From NCBI GenBank assembly GCA_958295945.1, contig OY282386.1, positions 1,488,001 through 1,552,000 on the forward strand: a stretch of DNA of 64,000 bases, read 5' to 3'. The stretch is from Candidatus Poribacteria bacterium. Lineage in GTDB: Bacteria; Poribacteria; WGA-4E; WGA-3G. Both the position numbers and the translations under genes were made by a program. Below the pieces are notes generated by a model that was not told where the DNA came from, did no database searches, and saw nothing but the letters and a program-made list of their open reading frames with translations. Positions within the stretch are counted from its first letter, which is position 1. Every line of letters starts with the position of its first letter. Below are positions 45,137 through 53,579 of the stretch, piece by piece.

Positions 45137-46411
45137 ATGCGGAAATTATTTGCTATAAATATAGTTATTCTCCCTATACTAATACTCACCCTAATAAATA
45201 GTGGTATTGCCGATAATTGGCATCAGTGGAGAGGGGCAAACAATGATGGAATCAGCAATGAAACTGATGTGCCTATTCAGTGGAGTCAGACTGAAAACGT
45301 CCGTTGGAGACTTCCATTACCGGGTGAAGGCGCGTCTACTCCTGTTGTTTGGAATGATAAGATTTTTCTGACATGCGCAGATGGAATGGAATTAGTCCTG
45401 ATGTGTATCAACACAGAAGGCGAAGAAATTTGGAAACGCACATTGGCAGAAGGCAATCGGACTAAACGAGGCGATGAAGTCAACTATGCTGCTCCTTCTC
45501 CCACAACCGATGGTGAATATGTATGGGCATTTCTCGGAACAGGGGATCTTGCTTGCTACGATTTTGAGGGGAATAGTATATGGCATACAAATATTGAAGA
45601 ACGATATGGGAACTTTAGACTCGGTTTCCTGATGTCAATGACCCCACTGCTATACAAAGATAGATTATACCTCCAACTCATCCACAGCAACGCGTGGTTA
45701 GTTCTTGCACTTGATAAAAAGACAGGTGAAGAAATATGGAAACACGATAGGGAAAGTGATGCAAGGGCAGAATGTGAACATGCATACACATCTCCTATTC
45801 TTTATAAAGATTCAGAAAGGGAATTACTCATTGTTCATGGCGCAGATTATGTTACTGCCCACAACCTTGATGATGGTAGTGAGATATGGCGGTGTGGCGG
45901 ACTAAACGCTAAACAAGGGTATAATACTTCCTTCCGACTCGTTGCTTCTCCAGTAGCCACCGAAGGACTCATTGTTGTTCCATCGGCAAAAAATGGTCCT
46001 GTACTGGGTTTAGACCCATCTGGTCAAGGTGACATTACGGATAGCAAATGGCAAACCTGGAAACTTGGACGTGGAACGCCAGACGTACCATCTCCACTTA
46101 TTCACGATGGTTTAGTTTATCTTTGCCGAGAAAACGGTGTACTTATCTGTCTTGATGCCAAAACAGGTGAAAAACTCTATGAGGAACGAACGCATAACCA
46201 TCGCCATCGCTCATCTCCGATCTATGCAAACGGTCATATCTACCTTACTGCACGGGATGGCGTTGTCAATGTAATTAAAGCAGGTCGTGAGTTTGATATC
46301 ATCGCAACAAATATGATTGGCGAAGCCGTTGCTGCATCTCCCGTTATTGCTGATGGAACTTTATATTTACGTAGCTATAATGCCTTGTATGCAATCGGCA
46401 AGATAGAATGA
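45137..46411 (+). CDS. secreted PQQ-like beta-propeller protein
   Basis: A 424-residue exported protein (signal about 1-25, cut after IAD). The mature start NWHQWRGANNDGISNET and repeats with [ED]-G-[ED]-x-[IL]-W (GEEIWKRT, GEEIWKHD, GSEIWRCG) mark a PQQ-binding-like (pyrrolo-quinoline quinone type) eight-bladed propeller, common in Planctomycetota-like genomes. Cofactor binding is not implied by the fold. ATGGAGGA gives a good SD. The gene overlaps the Mrp ATPase by four bases (ATGA), an odd pairing of a periplasmic and a cytoplasmic protein. Confidence 0.85.
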   Translation: MRKLFAINIVILPILILTLINSGIADNWHQWRGANNDGISNETDVPIQWSQTENVRWRLPLPGEGASTPVVWNDKIFLTCADGMELVLMCINTEGEEIWKRTLAEGNRTKRGDEVNYAAPSPTTDGEYVWAFLGTGDLACYDFEGNSIWHTNIEERYGNFRLGFLMSMTPLLYKDRLYLQLIHSNAWLVLALDKKTGEEIWKHDRESDARAECEHAYTSPILYKDSERELLIVHGADYVTAHNLDDGSEIWRCGGLNAKQGYNTSFRLVASPVATEGLIVVPSAKNGPVLGLDPSGQGDITDSKWQTWKLGRGTPDVPSPLIHDGLVYLCRENGVLICLDAKTGEKLYEERTHNHRHRSSPIYANGHIYLTARDGVVNVIKAGREFDIIATNMIGEAVAASPVIADGTLYLRSYNALYAIGKIE

Positions 46412-47280
46412 AAACTTACAAAGAACTCCCAAAGGATGCGGGTTCTAACATAATTGGACAAGTCACCGCGCAAGCGAACCGAATCAGTACGCGCCTGGCA
46501 TCGGTGAAATATACCATCGCAATTATGAGCGGAAAAGGAGGAGTCGGAAAGAGTGCTGTAACGGTAAACCTTGCGACTGTCCTAACATTATCTGGTTTTG
46601 CTGTCGGTGTTGTTGATGCTGACATCAACGGTCCAACGATTGCCAAAATGATGGGTGTCCGAAACACATCACTTGAATATGTTGAATCTGGTGTCAAACC
46701 GGCTACGACATCACTTGGCACAAGAGTCATATCAATGGATCTACTCCTATCTGATGATGATGCACCAGTAGTATGGAACGCGCACACGCAAAAGGATGCA
46801 TTCACATGGCGTCCCACTATGGAAGTAGGAGCATTACGGGAGTTTATCGGTGACACCGATTGGGGAGAGTTAGATTTTCTATTGCTTGATCTACCACCAG
46901 GTTCTGATCGTTTACCAAATGTAGTTGAACTGATCCCTAATCTTAGTGGTGTAGTTGTTGTAACCATCCCTTCAGATGTCTCACACTTAATCGTAAAAAA
47001 GTCTATTACAATGGCAAGAGACATACTCAAAGTCCCAATCATTGGTGTTGTTGAAAATATGGCATTCTATGTATGTCAGCACTGCGGCGAACACGAACAA
47101 CTCTTTTCTGCTGATGATACATCATTTCAGCAAATTACTCTTGGAAAAATACCTTTCGATCCAAAATTATCTTTATGTAACGACAATGGTACACCTTATG
47201 TCCACGAATACCCGAAATCTTTAGCAAGTAAATCCATATCAGAGGTATCACAGAAGATACAAGATTTCTTCAATATTTAG
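46408..47280 (+). CDS. mrp: Mrp/NBP35-type iron-sulfur carrier ATPase
   Basis: A 290-residue P-loop ATPase of the MinD/Mrp group. The deviant Walker A is SGKGGVGKSAVTVNLA (about residue 44), switch regions are VDADINGPTIAKMMG and LDLPPGS, and the C-terminal metal site is CQHCGEHEQLF, a CxxC pair as in ApbC/Nbp35 Fe-S carriers. The N-terminus lacks the DUF59 domain of many Mrp proteins. It probably assembles or transfers Fe-S clusters. It is overlapped with the propeller gene and followed by a zinc-ribbon/PCP_red protein, which could be a client. Confidence 0.9.
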   Translation: MKTYKELPKDAGSNIIGQVTAQANRISTRLASVKYTIAIMSGKGGVGKSAVTVNLATVLTLSGFAVGVVDADINGPTIAKMMGVRNTSLEYVESGVKPATTSLGTRVISMDLLLSDDDAPVVWNAHTQKDAFTWRPTMEVGALREFIGDTDWGELDFLLLDLPPGSDRLPNVVELIPNLSGVVVVTIPSDVSHLIVKKSITMARDILKVPIIGVVENMAFYVCQHCGEHEQLFSADDTSFQQITLGKIPFDPKLSLCNDNGTPYVHEYPKSLASKSISEVSQKIQDFFNI

Positions 47281-47317
47281 TTCAGTTAGAATCTATAGAG
47301 AATAATGGAGTGAGAAG

Positions 47318-47830
47318 ATGAAATTCCTATGTATAGACTGCGACACGGCAATGAAATTTAAAGACGTAACCCGACCTGAACAGGGATCTGTCACCGCAGT
47401 TTTTGAGTGTCCAGAGTGTTTCACTGAGATAGCTATGTTCCTAAATCCTTCAGAAACACAGATGTTAAAATCCTTAGACCTGAAACTCGGGGGGAGTAAC
47501 GCTGCAGCCCAACCAATGCAGTTGATCCGTTCACAGTTAGAGACATCTAAACCAGATATGATGACTGACACTGACACAAGCGAATCAGCAGAAGGTGGAA
47601 AATGTCCCTTTACATCTGTTATCTCGGATGCTTTTGAGGATCAATCTGAACCTGAACCTGATGGAGTAAAATGGACACCAGAGGCATTGGAACGGTTAGA
47701 CCGTATTCCAAGTTTTGTCCGTCCGATGGCGAAAATGGGAATTGAAGGTTTTGCAAAAGACAATGGACATACTGAAATAACTGCAGAAATAATGGATGCA
47801 GCACGCGGAAACTTCCCCGCACAGTTCTAA
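47318..47830 (+). CDS. zinc-ribbon protein with C-terminal PCP_red-like domain
   Basis: A 170-residue protein. The N-terminus has a zinc-ribbon-like set CIDCDTAM and CPECFTEI (residues 4-50). The C-terminus (about 115-165) is a PCP_red-like domain with WTPEALERLDRIPSFVRPM, IEGFAKDNG and ITAEIMDAARG. A lone CPF motif (GGKCPFTSV) lies between. The Mrp ATPase gene is 37 bp upstream. It looks like a small redox or metal protein; chlorophyll or nitrogenase-like partners are absent in the window. One of six copies of this domain here. Confidence 0.78.
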   Translation: MKFLCIDCDTAMKFKDVTRPEQGSVTAVFECPECFTEIAMFLNPSETQMLKSLDLKLGGSNAAAQPMQLIRSQLETSKPDMMTDTDTSESAEGGKCPFTSVISDAFEDQSEPEPDGVKWTPEALERLDRIPSFVRPMAKMGIEGFAKDNGHTEITAEIMDAARGNFPAQF

Positions 47831-47942
47831 ATCATTAAAATGGTTGATACCTTCTATATTCGGTTATAATTAATGCAAAAACTTGACAGAATGAATAGGC
47901 GAAATCGTTGGCTACATGCATCTAACGTTAGAGGAGCACATT

Positions 47943-48662
47943 ATGGCAACCAAAGCAGAAAAGAAACGACTCTCTTATGTCCCCACAGATGTCTTTTACC
48001 CAGCAGAGGATGGGAAACCGATGGCAGCAAGCGATCTACATAGACACCAGCTAACATGGACATTAGAAGCACTTGGAGCACATTTCTCACCTGACCCATC
48101 AGTCTATATCTCCGGAGATATTCTGATGTATTACGTGCAAGGGGCACCTAACAAATCTATATCCCCGGATGTTCTCGTCACATTCGGTATAGGAATGAAA
48201 CTACGCCGGACATACTTGGTATGGGAAGAGGGGAAAGTCCCGGATTTCGTGATGGAGTTTAGTAGCGAAAGCACGTATAGGAATGACTTGACAAACAAGA
48301 TGGATATTTATGCGTCACTTGGTATAAAGGATTATTTCTTATATGATGCGGAGGACCTATATTTACCATCACAACTGATGGGGTATGAATTAGTTAATGG
48401 TGTCTATATAGAAGTTCAACCAGATGATAATGGAGGTATCCGTTCCTCTGCTCTGGGTTTAGATTTCCGCATAAGGGATGAAGGAATAGCAATTTTTGAC
48501 CCGGTTGCGAATGACTGGGTGCGAACACGCGCCGAAACTGAGGCGATTCGTGCAGACTCCGCTGAAGCACACGCAGCGCAGGAAGCAAACGCACGACAGA
48601 AAGTTGAAGCCGAAAACGCAAAACTCCGAGAACAACTTTCGAACTTGCAAGCCCGCTCTTAA
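47943..48662 (+). CDS. Uma2 family endonuclease-like protein
   Basis: ATG at 47943 after AGAGGAGCACATT; the frame is open 9 codons upstream. The 239-residue product has the restriction-endonuclease-like fold of the Uma2/DUF820 family: SPDVLVTFG, FVMEFSSEST (Asp and Glu of the PD-(D/E)xK site) and NKMDIYASLGIKDYFLYD (Lys region). The C-terminus is an alanine/glutamate coiled coil (QKVEAENAKLREQLSNLQ). Uma2 genes are strongly expanded in Cyanobacteria, Chloroflexi and Poribacteria-like genomes; no function is proven. A TATAAT-like element lies about 75 bp upstream. Confidence 0.88.
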   Translation: MATKAEKKRLSYVPTDVFYPAEDGKPMAASDLHRHQLTWTLEALGAHFSPDPSVYISGDILMYYVQGAPNKSISPDVLVTFGIGMKLRRTYLVWEEGKVPDFVMEFSSESTYRNDLTNKMDIYASLGIKDYFLYDAEDLYLPSQLMGYELVNGVYIEVQPDDNGGIRSSALGLDFRIRDEGIAIFDPVANDWVRTRAETEAIRADSAEAHAAQEANARQKVEAENAKLREQLSNLQARS

Positions 48663-48724
48663 GACACTATTTGAGACTTTGTTGGCAAAAATAGAACATC
48701 TAAAATAGGAAGAGTCGTTATTAA

Positions 48725-49000
48725 ATAAGGTTTATCTGGAAGTATCCACAGATTGATAAAGCAATTTTGTATGGATCACGTGCAACGGGTACATATCGAA
48801 ACGGCTCTGACATTGACCTAACACTCTGTGGTGATGGGTTAACACACAGAGTCCTTTCTAAAATTGACACCGATCTTGATGATCTGCTTCTACCCTATAC
48901 AATTGACATATCCGATTTTAGTAAAATAGGAAATTCTGATATGGTTGCACAAATTGAACTTCATGGGGTTAGTTTTTATGAGAGATGTGATGATGTATAA
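48725..49000 (+). pseudogene. 5'-truncated MNT-type nucleotidyltransferase
   Basis: The readable frame from 48725 gives a YPQIDKAILYGSRATGTYRNGSDIDL segment (the GSRxxG...GSDIDL active site) and a complete C-terminal half. The normal N-terminal helix of about 15-20 residues and a proper start codon are missing; a TAA stands just upstream and the first candidate starts are TTG inside the active site region. The partner HEPN gene is also missing. This looks like the remnant of a HEPN/MNT toxin-antitoxin pair; use of a rare ATT/ATA start is less likely. Confidence 0.6.
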
Positions 49001-49042
49001 TCTCATATAATATAAAAAGGATAAGCCAGTCAATATCAACCA

Positions 49043-49501
49043 ATGCGCCAAGTTGTTGAACTTTCCCTCCGATGTATACATCTAATCGCAGCAATCTTAT
49101 GGTTCGGAGGTGTGTTCTTTTATTCTTTCATAGCAATACCTTTAGGACAGAGAAAACTACATGCAAGTGCATTGTTAGACATTCACAATCGCTTTCAAGG
49201 TGCAATGCGATTGACAATAAACATACTTCTATTGACAGGTGGCATTGTAATTTTCATTGTCGCATGGAATAACAACATGCAAGTAGAATCGGAGTATATG
49301 ATTTATTCTGCAGCAAAATTAGCTGCATTTGGCATTATGACACTTTGCTGGGGATTATACAGTTCATTATATCGCAAACACCTTGAAGCAGCAGAACCTG
49401 ACAGTTCAATCACTGTACCTACACATGTAAATGTTCTTGGATATCTAACACTGTTATCGGGTTCAGTTGTTTTTGCACTATCATTGCTACTGAGAAATTA
49501 A
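49043..49501 (+). CDS. four-helix membrane protein, CopD-like
   Basis: A 152-residue protein with four hydrophobic helices. The start IHLIAAILWFGGVFFYSF with early His and the later LTGGIVIFIV, AAKLAAFGIMTLCWGLY and LTLLSGSVVFAL resemble the CopD/DUF2269-like family of small membrane proteins linked to copper or haem. The histidine in helix 1 and the arginine/histidine pair between helices (HNRFQGAM) could bind haem. Its stop codon is directly followed by the ATG of the radical SAM gene, so both are coupled. Confidence 0.65.
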   Translation: MRQVVELSLRCIHLIAAILWFGGVFFYSFIAIPLGQRKLHASALLDIHNRFQGAMRLTINILLLTGGIVIFIVAWNNNMQVESEYMIYSAAKLAAFGIMTLCWGLYSSLYRKHLEAAEPDSSITVPTHVNVLGYLTLLSGSVVFALSLLLRN

Positions 49502-50806
49502 ATGGAAAAAACGAAAGTTCAAGCAGTCTCATGGAATATCACCAGATTATGCAATCTGAAATGTACGCACTGCTATCTTCCAGCGGGATTCGTAGACACA
49601 GACGAGTTCCCACACGGGTATCTTAGAGAATCTGAGTTAACACAATCAGAATGTTTTCGCATCATTGATGAGATCGCGGAAATCAATCCGCATATCCTAT
49701 TAATACTCACAGGTGGGGAACCGTTACTGCGTCCAGATATTCTTGAGATTTCAAAATATGCATCGGATACAGGTTTTCTTGTAGTGATGGGAACTAACGG
49801 TGTCCTACTCAATGACGATGTAGTAGAGAAGATGCAAAAGCACGGCGTAACAGGCGCAGGATTAAGCATAGATTCTATCCAACCGGCTCAACATGACAAG
49901 TTCCGTGGCATGCCGGGTGCATGGAAGGCAACAATGAATGGGGTGGAATCCCTCAAACGCGCACATCTTGATTTTCTCATACAGACATCAGTAACCCAAT
50001 GGAATTATGATGAAATTCCTGAGATCGTTGAGTTCGCATATCAGTTAGGGGCAAAAGTGCTAAATCTATATTTTCTCGTCCGAACAGGCAGAGGGAAGAC
50101 TGTAATGGACATCTCTCCCGAACAATATGAGAACATGCTGGATACAATGTTCAAACTACAGACAGAGTATATCGGGAAGATGCTCATTGCGTCAAAATGT
50201 GCACCACATTACAAACGTGTCATTTATGAACAGCAGTCAGACTCAGCATTCCTTCAGGGATATCCAAGCGGCACATGTCCATGCGGTATCTACTATTGTC
50301 GCATTAGTCCTGAAGGTGAGTTGACACCTTGTCCATACCTTCCTGTCAGTGTTGGAAATCTTAAAGATGAAAGTTTTGCCAAACTGTGGAATGATTCGGA
50401 AACATTCCATGAATTACGCAATCGCAATTTACTTGAGGGAAAGTGTGGAGCTTGCGAGTTCAAGGAAGTATGTGGAGGTTGTAGGGCACGTGCCTATGCT
50501 ACCACAGGCAACTATCTCGCAGCAGATGAATCTTGCGAATACCAACCGGGACAAATTGACAATAAACCTGTCCAACTTGAGAAACGAACAGCCTTTGGCA
50601 CAGAACCCGATTACGATTTACTTTGGAATGACGCTGCAGAAGAGAGATTGAAACGCGTGCCATCGTTTGCGCGTGGCATGGTTGTCAAGAGCGTTGAAAA
50701 ATATGCGCGTGAACACGGATTTCAAGAAATTACTCCAGAGATTATGAAAGCAGTCAAATCCAGATTTGATAAGACGGGTATCCCCTCTTTCAGACCAAAA
50801 AGTTAG
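49502..50806 (+). CDS. radical SAM/SPASM protein with C-terminal PCP_red-like domain
   Basis: A 434-residue protein. The radical SAM cluster motif is C17-x3-C21-x2-C24 (LCNLKCTHCYLP), followed by LTGGEPLLRPD and GLSIDS. The SPASM-type region (about 255-340: CGIYYCRISPEG, PCPYLP, KCGACEFKEVCGGCRARAY) binds auxiliary clusters and resembles NirJ/AhbD-type haem-modifying enzymes. The end (about 375-430) is a PCP_red-like domain: LLWNDAAEERLKRVPSFARG and ITPEIMKAV. It may modify a tetrapyrrole or a peptide; the tetrapyrrole link is inferred from the similarity and the haem-rich neighbourhood. It begins directly at the previous stop. Confidence 0.87.
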   Translation: MEKTKVQAVSWNITRLCNLKCTHCYLPAGFVDTDEFPHGYLRESELTQSECFRIIDEIAEINPHILLILTGGEPLLRPDILEISKYASDTGFLVVMGTNGVLLNDDVVEKMQKHGVTGAGLSIDSIQPAQHDKFRGMPGAWKATMNGVESLKRAHLDFLIQTSVTQWNYDEIPEIVEFAYQLGAKVLNLYFLVRTGRGKTVMDISPEQYENMLDTMFKLQTEYIGKMLIASKCAPHYKRVIYEQQSDSAFLQGYPSGTCPCGIYYCRISPEGELTPCPYLPVSVGNLKDESFAKLWNDSETFHELRNRNLLEGKCGACEFKEVCGGCRARAYATTGNYLAADESCEYQPGQIDNKPVQLEKRTAFGTEPDYDLLWNDAAEERLKRVPSFARGMVVKSVEKYAREHGFQEITPEIMKAVKSRFDKTGIPSFRPKS

Positions 50807-50873
50807 ATATGTAATTTCTTCTGTTGGAGTGACTTTTACCCGAATGCAACATTTGACGATAGAGGAAACTTTT

Positions 50874-51593
50874 ATGTTAGCACCTAAACAAGTTGAGTTT
50901 TTTCAAGAGAACGGATATCTGATTCTTAAAGACTTAATTGATACAGAAGTAATCAATGGTTGGCGTGAACAGATTTGGAAACATTTCAATTCCAGTTTAG
51001 AAACACCAGAGACATGGCCAGATAATTATGTTGTAGAAAACTTCGGTTTTTCTCCAAACTTTGGACATATACCGGCGATGCAAGCGATAATTGAACAATT
51101 AAGTGGAGGCGAGTTTACTGGCGGTGGAGGTACACCCCTTGTAAAATGGCCAAACCCAGATGAAGAATGGTCATTGCCAGGAAGTGGACATATTGATGCA
51201 TACGGTCCCGGTGGTTGGAGTCCATTCATGCTGGGAGCAACAACATATCTATATGACGTAGAACCAGGTGGTGGGGCTTTCGTATTTTGGCCGAAAAGCC
51301 ATCTTACAACACACAAATATTTCCTAAAATATCCTGAACAGGTTGATGGAAGTTTCAGAGATATTGAGGGATGGGGATGGAATGTCTTTTCTGATTCATC
51401 ACCAGAAGGAGCACGTGAGTTTATCGGTGCTGCGGGTGATGTCGTGCTTTGGCATGCATATTTGTCTCATACAGGTTCAGGGAATATCAGAGACATCCCA
51501 CGAGTTGGACTATTTGCTCGATACCATCATAAACGACGTGAAGAGATAAGATACGAAATTCCAGAAGATCTATGGAAATATTGGACAATCTAA
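50874..51593 (+). CDS. phytanoyl-CoA dioxygenase (PhyH) family protein
   Basis: ATG at 50874 after AGAGGAAA; longer frames overlap the radical SAM gene. The 239-residue product begins EFFQENGYLILKDLID, a PhyH hallmark. The iron ligands are His and Asp/His candidates in GHIDAYG and the distal His in VVLWHAYLSHTGSGN, followed by an arginine for 2-oxoglutarate (PRVGLFARYHH). PhyH proteins are Fe(II)/2-oxoglutarate oxygenases and are massively expanded in Poribacteria. Substrate unknown. The next gene starts 9 bp after its stop. Confidence 0.87.
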   Translation: MLAPKQVEFFQENGYLILKDLIDTEVINGWREQIWKHFNSSLETPETWPDNYVVENFGFSPNFGHIPAMQAIIEQLSGGEFTGGGGTPLVKWPNPDEEWSLPGSGHIDAYGPGGWSPFMLGATTYLYDVEPGGGAFVFWPKSHLTTHKYFLKYPEQVDGSFRDIEGWGWNVFSDSSPEGAREFIGAAGDVVLWHAYLSHTGSGNIRDIPRVGLFARYHHKRREEIRYEIPEDLWKYWTI

Positions 51594-51602
51594 GGAGGAA
51601 AC

Positions 51603-52016
51603 ATGAGTGATCAAACTAAAGTTCAAGATCGTATCACAAATGTAGAAGACCGATTGGGACGATTAGAAAACCTACTTGTCAGCATAAATGAAAAGTTAGA
51701 TCAGACGAATCAACCAAGTGTTCCTGAAACTGAAAACACCGAAAAATTTCAACAGTGGGTCACAGATTACGTTTCTATGCGATTACAGCAACTTGTTCCT
51801 GAGACATGCGATCATCCTGCAGAAACACTATTACATGATGGTCCTTACCTTGACAACACGAATGTTCCATGCACAGAAGAAGTAGTTCACAGAGTCAAAC
51901 GTATACCGATCCCATTTGTCCGAGAGATGGTTGTTCAACGCGTTGCTGAAAATGCACGTTCAGCAAAGATTGAACGCGTTGATATTGACTTCTTTGAAAA
52001 TGCCGCTACCTTTTGA
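51603..52016 (+). CDS. coiled-coil protein with C-terminal PCP_red-like domain
   Basis: A 137-residue protein; TAAGGAGGAAAC gives a strong SD. The N-terminal 40 residues form a coiled coil (RITNVEDRLGRLENLLVSI). A middle segment has FQQWVTDYVSMRLQQL and a Cys/His pair (ETCDHPAET). The end (about 88-137) is a PCP_red-like domain in which Trp is replaced: CTEEVVHRVKRIPIPFVREM, RVAENARSAKIERVDIDFFE. It is the smallest of the four proteins in the window carrying this domain. Function unknown. Confidence 0.72.
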   Translation: MSDQTKVQDRITNVEDRLGRLENLLVSINEKLDQTNQPSVPETENTEKFQQWVTDYVSMRLQQLVPETCDHPAETLLHDGPYLDNTNVPCTEEVVHRVKRIPIPFVREMVVQRVAENARSAKIERVDIDFFENAATF

Positions 52017-52157
52017 CAATGTAAAGCCACAGAGGAGTTCCCTCTGCCTGATTTCGATTGGAAGGACTTCTTAAAGGCTCCTGAAATGTAAAATATTTCT
52101 ATCTGTTGTTTCAATGGATATTTGCAATATAACTTATCATCCTTTAAGGAGGTAACC

Positions 52158-52733
52158 ATGTCATCTCTTGGAGCACAAACTATATATTCACCTGAGGAAT
52201 ATCTATATTTAGAACGCAAGGCAACATTCAAGAGTGAATATCTTAGCGGAGAGATACTCGCAATGTCGGGTGCGAGTCGTGCACATAATTACATTACACT
52301 TGATATTGCAACTGAGATAAATATCCAATTACGTGACCGAGATTGTGAAGTTTTTTCAGGAGACATGCGTGTCAAGGAAAGACAATCAGAATCATATTTC
52401 TATCCTGATGTTGTTATTGCCTGTGGTGAACCACAATTTGAAGATGATACCTTTGATACACTCCTCAACCCAGTGGTCATCATTGAGGTGCTTTCACCTT
52501 CAACCGAGATATATGACAGAACAGAGAAGTTCAATTACTATAAACAGATAGCCTCCTTAAAAGAATATATTCTCGTTTCACAAGACAGAATCGAAATTGA
52601 GCATCATCAGATTCAAAGCACTCAGTGGAAATTAAGAGAATATCAAGAACTTCAGGAGACTATTACACTTTCCTCAATTGGATGCAAACTTCCTTTAAAC
52701 GATGTTTATAGACGCGTGGATTTACAGCAATAA
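52158..52733 (+). CDS. Uma2 family endonuclease-like protein, second copy
   Basis: ATG at 52158 after TAAGGAGGTAACC. The 191-residue product is a compact Uma2/DUF820 protein: SPEEYLYLERKATFKSEYLS, SGASRAHNYI, FYPDVVIACGEP, VIIEVLSPSTEIYDRTEKF and YYKQIASLKEYILVSQD, giving Asp, Glu and Lys of the PD-(D/E)xK-like centre. It is only distantly similar to the one at 47943. The family role is not proven. Confidence 0.9.
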   Translation: MSSLGAQTIYSPEEYLYLERKATFKSEYLSGEILAMSGASRAHNYITLDIATEINIQLRDRDCEVFSGDMRVKERQSESYFYPDVVIACGEPQFEDDTFDTLLNPVVIIEVLSPSTEIYDRTEKFNYYKQIASLKEYILVSQDRIEIEHHQIQSTQWKLREYQELQETITLSSIGCKLPLNDVYRRVDLQQ

Positions 52734-52759
52734 ATCGCTATTACTTGACAAGGGTTATT

Positions 52760-53134
52760 ATGGATTGGGTGTTTAACACATTCTCTGAATATCTTGAGAA
52801 CGACTTCAAAAAACGCATAGGTAATCCGAATCCGACAGTCGCTGACTTGTGGGATGCTTTTCAAGTACTATTCCCCGCTACCTCTGCACAACTCTTAGTA
52901 CAGGAACCCGTTGGCAACACAGTGCGATTCAAACCACTCGCATTCTACTATGCGGACGAAATGGGCCCATTGATTGATGCTCCTTTAGACTATCTAAAAC
53001 AGCATTTTGGTGGGGGTAAGTTCAAAATCAATTTCTATCACGGCATGCAGTTCATCGCAACTATAAATTTTAAACCAGAAGGTCCAGAAATATGGAGAGA
53101 TTTACCTGAAATGGAGGCAATAGGACCATCATGA
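52760..53134 (+). CDS. hypothetical protein of about 124 residues
   Basis: ATG at 52760 is chosen; a TTG five codons upstream is in frame. The product is acidic and soluble, with FNTFSEYLENDFKKRIGNP at the start, a hydrophobic centre (VRFKPLAFYYADEMGPLI) and FKINFYHGMQFIATINFKPE at the end. I do not recognise it. It overlaps the zinc-ribbon/HEAT gene by four bases, so both are coupled. Confidence 0.65.
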   Translation: MDWVFNTFSEYLENDFKKRIGNPNPTVADLWDAFQVLFPATSAQLLVQEPVGNTVRFKPLAFYYADEMGPLIDAPLDYLKQHFGGGKFKINFYHGMQFIATINFKPEGPEIWRDLPEMEAIGPS

Positions 53135-53562
53135 GTCAACTAAATGAGTATATAAAGTGTCCACAATGTGGTCAAGCTAATGTGCAAAAGTTAGACGAAA
53201 AGTCATGGTTCTGTTTAGATTGTGATTGGGATAACCTCTCTGCTATCAACAATGGAAATGATGAATTGCTGTCCTCTTTAAAACACGGTGATATTCATAC
53301 GAGACGGATCACAGCACAAGCTTTGATTAATATAGGTGACATTGAACGACACATCGCAACTCCTTCAGATATTGATGCATTGCTTGATGCACTTGACGAT
53401 GAAGACGCAGACGTGCGTTATTTTGTTGCTGTCGCGCTTGGTAAATTGGCAGCAGAAAATTGTCTTACTAGATTAAAAACCCTTGCTCAGAATGACTCAT
53501 CAGCACTTGTACGCCAAGGAGCACAAACTGCAATTGAAGAGATTGAATCGCCTAAAGAGTAA
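53131..53562 (+). CDS. zinc-ribbon/HEAT-repeat protein
   Basis: A 143-residue protein. Residues 10-31 hold a zinc ribbon (CPQCGQ...CLDCDWD). Residues about 45-140 are HEAT-like helical repeats of the PBS-lyase type (LKHGDIHTRRITAQALINIG, LDALDDEDADVRYFVAVALG, LAQNDSSALVRQGAQTAIEE). Such proteins are adaptors; a phycobilin lyase role is not implied. It starts by ATGA overlap with the previous gene. Confidence 0.8.
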   Translation: MSQLNEYIKCPQCGQANVQKLDEKSWFCLDCDWDNLSAINNGNDELLSSLKHGDIHTRRITAQALINIGDIERHIATPSDIDALLDALDDEDADVRYFVAVALGKLAAENCLTRLKTLAQNDSSALVRQGAQTAIEEIESPKE

Positions 53563-53579
53563 GATGAGGAGTCTACCAA

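Noticed and set aside
46416-47042. A 208-codon minus-strand frame
   Set aside because: It is antisense to the Mrp ATPase gene, has no SD and looks like a serine/threonine-rich shadow translation.
47864-47870. Promoter before the Uma2 gene
   Set aside because: TATAAT is present but the best -35 (TTGATA) is only 15 bp away, so it is too weak to list as a feature.
42607-52016. Photosynthesis or bacteriochlorophyll genes, suggested by Ycf48-like and PCP_red-like domains
   Set aside because: No BchL, BchN, BchB core or reaction-centre gene is present; both domain types occur in non-phototrophs.
53131-53562. Phycobilin lyase
   Set aside because: The PBS-lyase-type HEAT repeats are generic protein-binding repeats; there are no phycobiliprotein genes here.
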